This document shows positions 59,508-64,000 of a stretch of 64,000 bases of DNA, piece by piece. The stretch covers positions 2,483,774-2,547,773 of the forward strand of contig NW_006281099.1 of the NCBI RefSeq assembly GCF_000203795.2, in the 5' to 3' direction. The translations under genes were made by a program, and so were the position numbers. The stretch comes from Batrachochytrium dendrobatidis JAM81. Lineage: Eukaryota > Chytridiomycota > Chytridiomycetes > Rhizophydiales. The notes below the pieces were generated by a model, which saw nothing but the letters and a program-made list of their open reading frames with translations, had not been told where the DNA came from and did no database searches. The first letter of the stretch is position 1. Each line of letters opens with the position of its first letter.

Positions 59508-62500
59508 CTAACCTCTACTAGCCATTCTGCGAGTAACAACAGTGCGTTGTGGGGTCGACGTTTCACTGTTTTCATTTAAAGGTATGCCTGCTTTTTTAAC
59601 TTTACGAGGTGTTTGGCGTCGCTCTGGCTTAGATTTACCCATATTTGCATTGGTGTCATCTGATAATTCTGCAGGGAGAGTAGACTGTTTATGACGGGAA
59701 TCTGAAAGTGAATCAGGCATAGCAGGAATATTGTCCAGCATCATGATATCGTTACGAAGCTGCTTGGGTGGTGCACGTAATGTGCGAACAAACTGTGTAG
59801 TTTTTTTAGGGGTGCTTATTAGAGTCGAGGCAGAAATGGGAGTTGAAGCTGCTACTGCGCGAGCTCGAGTAGTACGGCCACGGGGAGCCGATTCATGAAT
59901 ATCTGCATCAGACACCACATCTGAAAGCAATGTTGTAGGTAACACAGAAGCGACGTCGTTAGATCGAGATACAGTTCGTTTAGGAGTTCGCCGAGTTGTC
60001 GTTGTTGACCTGGAAGATTCCACTTGAGACGCATCTGGAATATTCTCTTCATCCTCGAGTAGCCCCGAAACCACTTTTCGCTGAAGTCGGGTAGATCCAC
60101 TGCTTGGTGTGTTGGTTTTGTATGAAAGCAAATCCACTCCTGTTTTTTTGGACTGTTTTCTAGCAGATTTTCGCAACGAAGCAACCGCATCTTGATGTTT
60201 TCCCTCGCCATGCACATTCACACCCGAGTTTGCTTCAGATGCAAACTGGTTCAAGTTGAGATTTGACTGGGAATGAGCAGCCATTGGAAGACGCTTTGAC
60301 CGGCGGACAGACACCGGAGTGACGTTGGCATGCAAGGGACTTTCCTTTCTAATTGTAGCCATGATTGCTGGAGATACCAAATGCATGTGTGTCGAGTGTT
60401 GCATATCTGGCTGAGAAAAAGGCGAATTATTGGTCAATTTAACATCACTTGACCCAACAGGAGTTCCCCTTGGAGACGATATAACTCTTGCAGGTCGCAT
60501 TCCACTCAAACTAGATCTGTCTTCAAAAGTACCGACGCGCTGTTCCATCTGTACTGGAGTGCGCACATGTGTATCTGGCAACGAGGGTACAAAAGAGCCA
60601 TCAACCTCATAAACAGAATCAGTGGTCAAAACAGTAGCTGGCTGAGTGCCAACAATAACAGGCGATGAATAAGTCTGAGATTTCAAAGATGGGTTTGAAA
60701 GCTGATACTGTGGACTAGTTAGCGAAGCGCAGCTAGTTGAAGCATTACGTGGTGATATAGGAGGTCGTGTAAACGGTGGAGATGGTTTAGGGGAGTATGG
60801 CATTATTTCTGATCGAGTTTGATGGATCATTACGGGAGTCGACCGATCAATAGAAGATCTTCCAGTCAAAATAGGTGTAGAACGATCGGTTGGTAGTGGA
60901 GTTGATCGATCAATTGATTGAGGAATCGCAAAAACATGGTTGGATTGGGTAGACCTGACAGACGCAATCAGTGAATCTGAGATTGCAAGTGGAGTTGAAT
61001 CAGATGAATCAGATGTATTCAGTATCATACTGAAACTGTCTTTTGTTGTGTTGAAATCTGGTTCTGCAGGCTGCCAATCAGCCATTGTTGGAGCAGATTG
61101 TATGGCTGTCTCGCTGTTTTGTAAATGGTTTTCGTGAAGAGCACGAAGAACCGAATTGCAAGATGGACTGTTTTTAAATGGAGTACTTTGCATGCGCTCT
61201 AATGGAGAGGATTTGGCAGCTATAGGAGTTGGAACTGGAGTAGCCACAGTCAAAGAAGCCTTTTGAATGGACACGTCATTTGACATAGAACTAGCTGCAA
61301 TCGTATGAGATTCAACTGGTTCAGCAGCGTTTGAGGTAGCTATCATAAGCGAAAGGGGTTTAGTTGTTTCAGAAAGTAAACGAGGCATATGATGGGAGGT
61401 TTCGCGACTAATAGCCAATGACGCTCGTTGAACCTGAGAGACTACCAAGCGAACATTGTCAATCATGGCACATCTAGCAGCACTCTTTTCATCTTGAAGA
61501 GCAGATGAACTGCCAAAGAATTCGTCATATATATGGATAGCTTCGCTATATCTTGAACGATTCAAATAATAAGCAATGAGAAAATCGACATAAAGTGCAC
61601 TAGCTCTTGAACGGCATTGGGAAATAACACAGGATTCTTCATCTGGCAACAGAGTAATATCTAGCAAACGTTTACGATACTCGGATGCATTTGGAGATGC
61701 TAAATAATACAACAAAACCATTAATAAAGTCGGCTCTTGTTTGAAAAACTCAAACCTCAATCAGTAGTCAGCCAAGATTTACATACTAGAAAAGGTATGC
61801 TCAATCAGGTATGCAAAAAGACGTTGGTTCTGAAGTGCAGGAGCGTACTTTCGTTGAAACGACATGGCCTCATCAAAATGAGTATTGACTAGAATCTCCA
61901 TTTGCAACTCAACATCAGTCATTGACCAAATGGATGACCGGACTCGTTGAATAAACTGGTACGCCAGTGTAAATTGCTGATAGCCAACGAGGGTTTTGAG
62001 AATCTTTGGTGCCCAGTCCAATTCAATTGATGGATCAGACAAAAGCAAAGATCCAGTCTGAAAATGCATAATTGTATCATATTTAAATGGCAATGATGTC
62101 AAGCTTTAAACATCAACATAATGTATACACACTCATCAGAAAATGCATACCTCAAATTGGCCATGATCCATAGCCCAGTATCCTCGAATAGAAGTTAAAA
62201 AAGGCTGCGTGATGCCCCACATACAAGCATACTCGGAAGCAATAGTCCCACAATCCAGTAGCAAATAAAAAATCACACAGTGCTTTGGCATCAACGCCAT
62301 ATTAGCACAAGACAAAACATCATCAAACAACAACTCCAGTTCAGCTGCATCTGATGGAGGATAGACAGCGGGCCCATTGATTCCAAATAGTGAAAGAAGC
62401 TTGTCAATAAACAGCTCATTATCCATTTTGCAGCGATGGGTAAGAATAGCTTGAGAAGTTTCGCGACTATAAGGGAATCGTTTGGGATCACGAGATAGCC

Positions 62501-64000
62501 AGTCACTGTAATGAGGATAATCATGTTCGCGCTCAGATGGTGGATTATGATCTCCAACAAACTTGCCGACTTTATCTAATGACAAAATCATACAATTGGA
62601 AGTGGATCCCAATGGCTCAATATCTTGAATAGTGCCATATTTTCCAGTTGCCAAGGTTTCTTCAACAATCAAATGAATGGCATCTTCAGACAGCTTGTGA
62701 ATTTGCAAGTGGAAAAGTGATTCCTGCAAATATACTGTAAAAAGCTTACATCCCTCTCCATTGACGCCTGTTTAGCACAGAAATTCAAAATGTACAAGAT
62801 ATTAATAGCTCGACTAGAGAACCCTTGACCAGATTAGCCAAAAGCTTACCCCTTCCAAACTTGATTGCAGCTACACGCGCATTAGTTACCAATTGTGTGG
62901 GTGTGATTCTTTTGGTAGAATTGAAATTCGAATTGATGCTAAAAATACTTGTAATACTGTGACCACTTTTACTATAAACAATGCATCGAGACACCCGTAA
63001 GCTGAAACAGGAATAGTTTAAAGACTATATCAAAAAAAAGATTAACACTTACACATCAGCAACATTCAACTCATTTGAAACATATAAAATGTATTGCGGC
63101 TCGAGTCCAATGCTAAATTTGTCAAAACAAATATGTTCGATCGGTGCTTAAAAAACAAATGCAATAATAAGTTTAGCCCATATAAACACAACTCATTGAA
63201 TTGATGCTCGTGAGTTTTGGACCAAATTCAAAAACCTACAAAAGCATGCTGACTTGATAGTGTAAACTAGTTCCATAGTCTCCTCTGTTTTCATTGCCCA
63301 AATCTCCACTCCGCCATTAGAAGTGCCAATGATAAAAAGTGGAGCATCATGCGTAGAAGAACTAAATGTACTAATTGCGGTAACCTGCATTTTTGATTAA
63401 AAAACAAGTACAGGTTAGTAAGCTGTACATGAAAACCCGGCCCAATTCACATAAACTTTGAGTAATGTACTTACGGTAGCATTCAGTGGTCCAGTAAGAT
63501 GAGTAGTAAGCAGTTTCTAAGTTGTAAAAATTTCATGAAAAATGGTTAGCAAATACAAGGTGCATTCAATTCATGACAGTTGGACTACAAAATAGATGAT
63601 TGCGAGTTACCCCAAATGTATCTACTTGAACTCCAGGAGGGGACATTGGAACAATTGTACCAACAAAGAATCTGGCCACAGATCCAACGACAATGTAGCT
63701 GCAGCACTGGGAATCCACGATCTGAACAATAAATTGTTGCATAGTTGAATACGCCAAGCCAATGATCAGTATGTAAACTATACAAGACCCCAATACGTTC
63801 CGTCAACTACACAATTTATATATTTCAAAATACCTCTGCATTTGTTGATCCCAGTGCAGTGAACTGTACGCTTGAATCAAATTCAAATGGGACTTTGAGA
63901 GTATGTAGAGAAAATGGCTCGAATAGCCAGAGCGTGGTATCTCTTGAGCGAGTGTCTTTTACAGCAATGAGCAAGAATTCCAAAAGTCCAAGCCGCACAT
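59508..64000 (-). CDS. ELYS-type nucleoporin (5' end outside window)
   Basis: ELYS proteins tether the Nup107-160 complex to chromatin at nuclear pores. Exons recovered from the 3' side: 61735..59508, 62057..61787, 62767..62151, 63001..62850 and 63146..63053, with further small exons up to the window edge. The N-terminal part is a beta-propeller (FSIGLEPQYILYVSNELNV, FIIGTSNGGVEIWAM). The ELYS helical domain follows, with its signature IRGYWAMDHGQFE and SDPSIELDWAPKILKTLVGY, then LLMVLLYYLASPNASEYRKR. The C-terminal 650 residues are disordered, Ser/Thr/Pro-rich, with four DRSTP units and basic patches (RRTPKRTVSR, RTTRARA) that may contact DNA. The intron at 61736-61786 is only 51 nt. The very C terminus (QRTVVTRRMASRG) is basic. 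Confidence 0.85.

Noticed and set aside
61736..61786. 27-31 nt intron in the ELYS-like gene
   Set aside because: A 51-nt intron with GTATGT donor and a later AG keeps frame and is a more usual length.

Overview
The window looks like nuclear DNA of a chytrid fungus, most likely Batrachochytrium or a close relative. The reasons are many short GT-AG introns, a full-length talin, an ATG16 with WD40 repeats, and a Crinkler (CRN)-type protein with a P-loop domain, a family known to be expanded in Batrachochytrium. The species call is inference; no database search was possible. No rRNA, tRNA or CRISPR array was seen. There is one assembly gap (41941-42529).

Left part (1-34.9 kb) is ordinary gene-dense core genome. 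In order: talin (+, 5' end off the window), a small fungal membrane protein (-), mitochondrial serine hydroxymethyltransferase (+, 8 exons), a long disordered protein ending in a FYVE finger (-), mitoribosomal bL28m (-), a vWA-domain protein (-), the 2-oxoglutarate dehydrogenase E2 subunit KGD2 (-, 8 exons), ATG16 (+), an AGFG-type ArfGAP (-), and a large forkhead transcription factor (+). Exon joins quoted with coordinates were checked by reading-frame arithmetic.

Middle part (about 35.15-57.07 kb) is an accessory block bounded by two copies of a roughly 755-bp direct repeat, each carrying a small one-TM protein gene. Inside are about 4 kb of AT-rich decayed DNA, the CRN gene next to the gap, a frameshifted trypsin-like protease, the N-terminal half of a broken type-B DNA polymerase, two broken RING-finger genes, an intact spliced gene of unknown function, an intact HNH endonuclease flanked by short direct repeats, and a decayed LINE (endonuclease plus reverse transcriptase). 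The right-hand repeat is split by a 655-bp solo LTR with a 5-bp target duplication. The block reads as a graveyard of mobile and virus-like elements with a few open cargo genes.

Right part (57.1-64 kb) returns to core genes: MAM33/p32 (+) and an ELYS-type nucleoporin (-, 5' end off the window).

A short terminal-inverted-repeat element family (about 310-490 bp, TIR consensus TTTACAGCCGTATTCACG) is scattered through the core parts: two copies lie in introns of the SHMT gene, one supplies the last codons and stop of the membrane-protein gene, and others lie beside MAM33.
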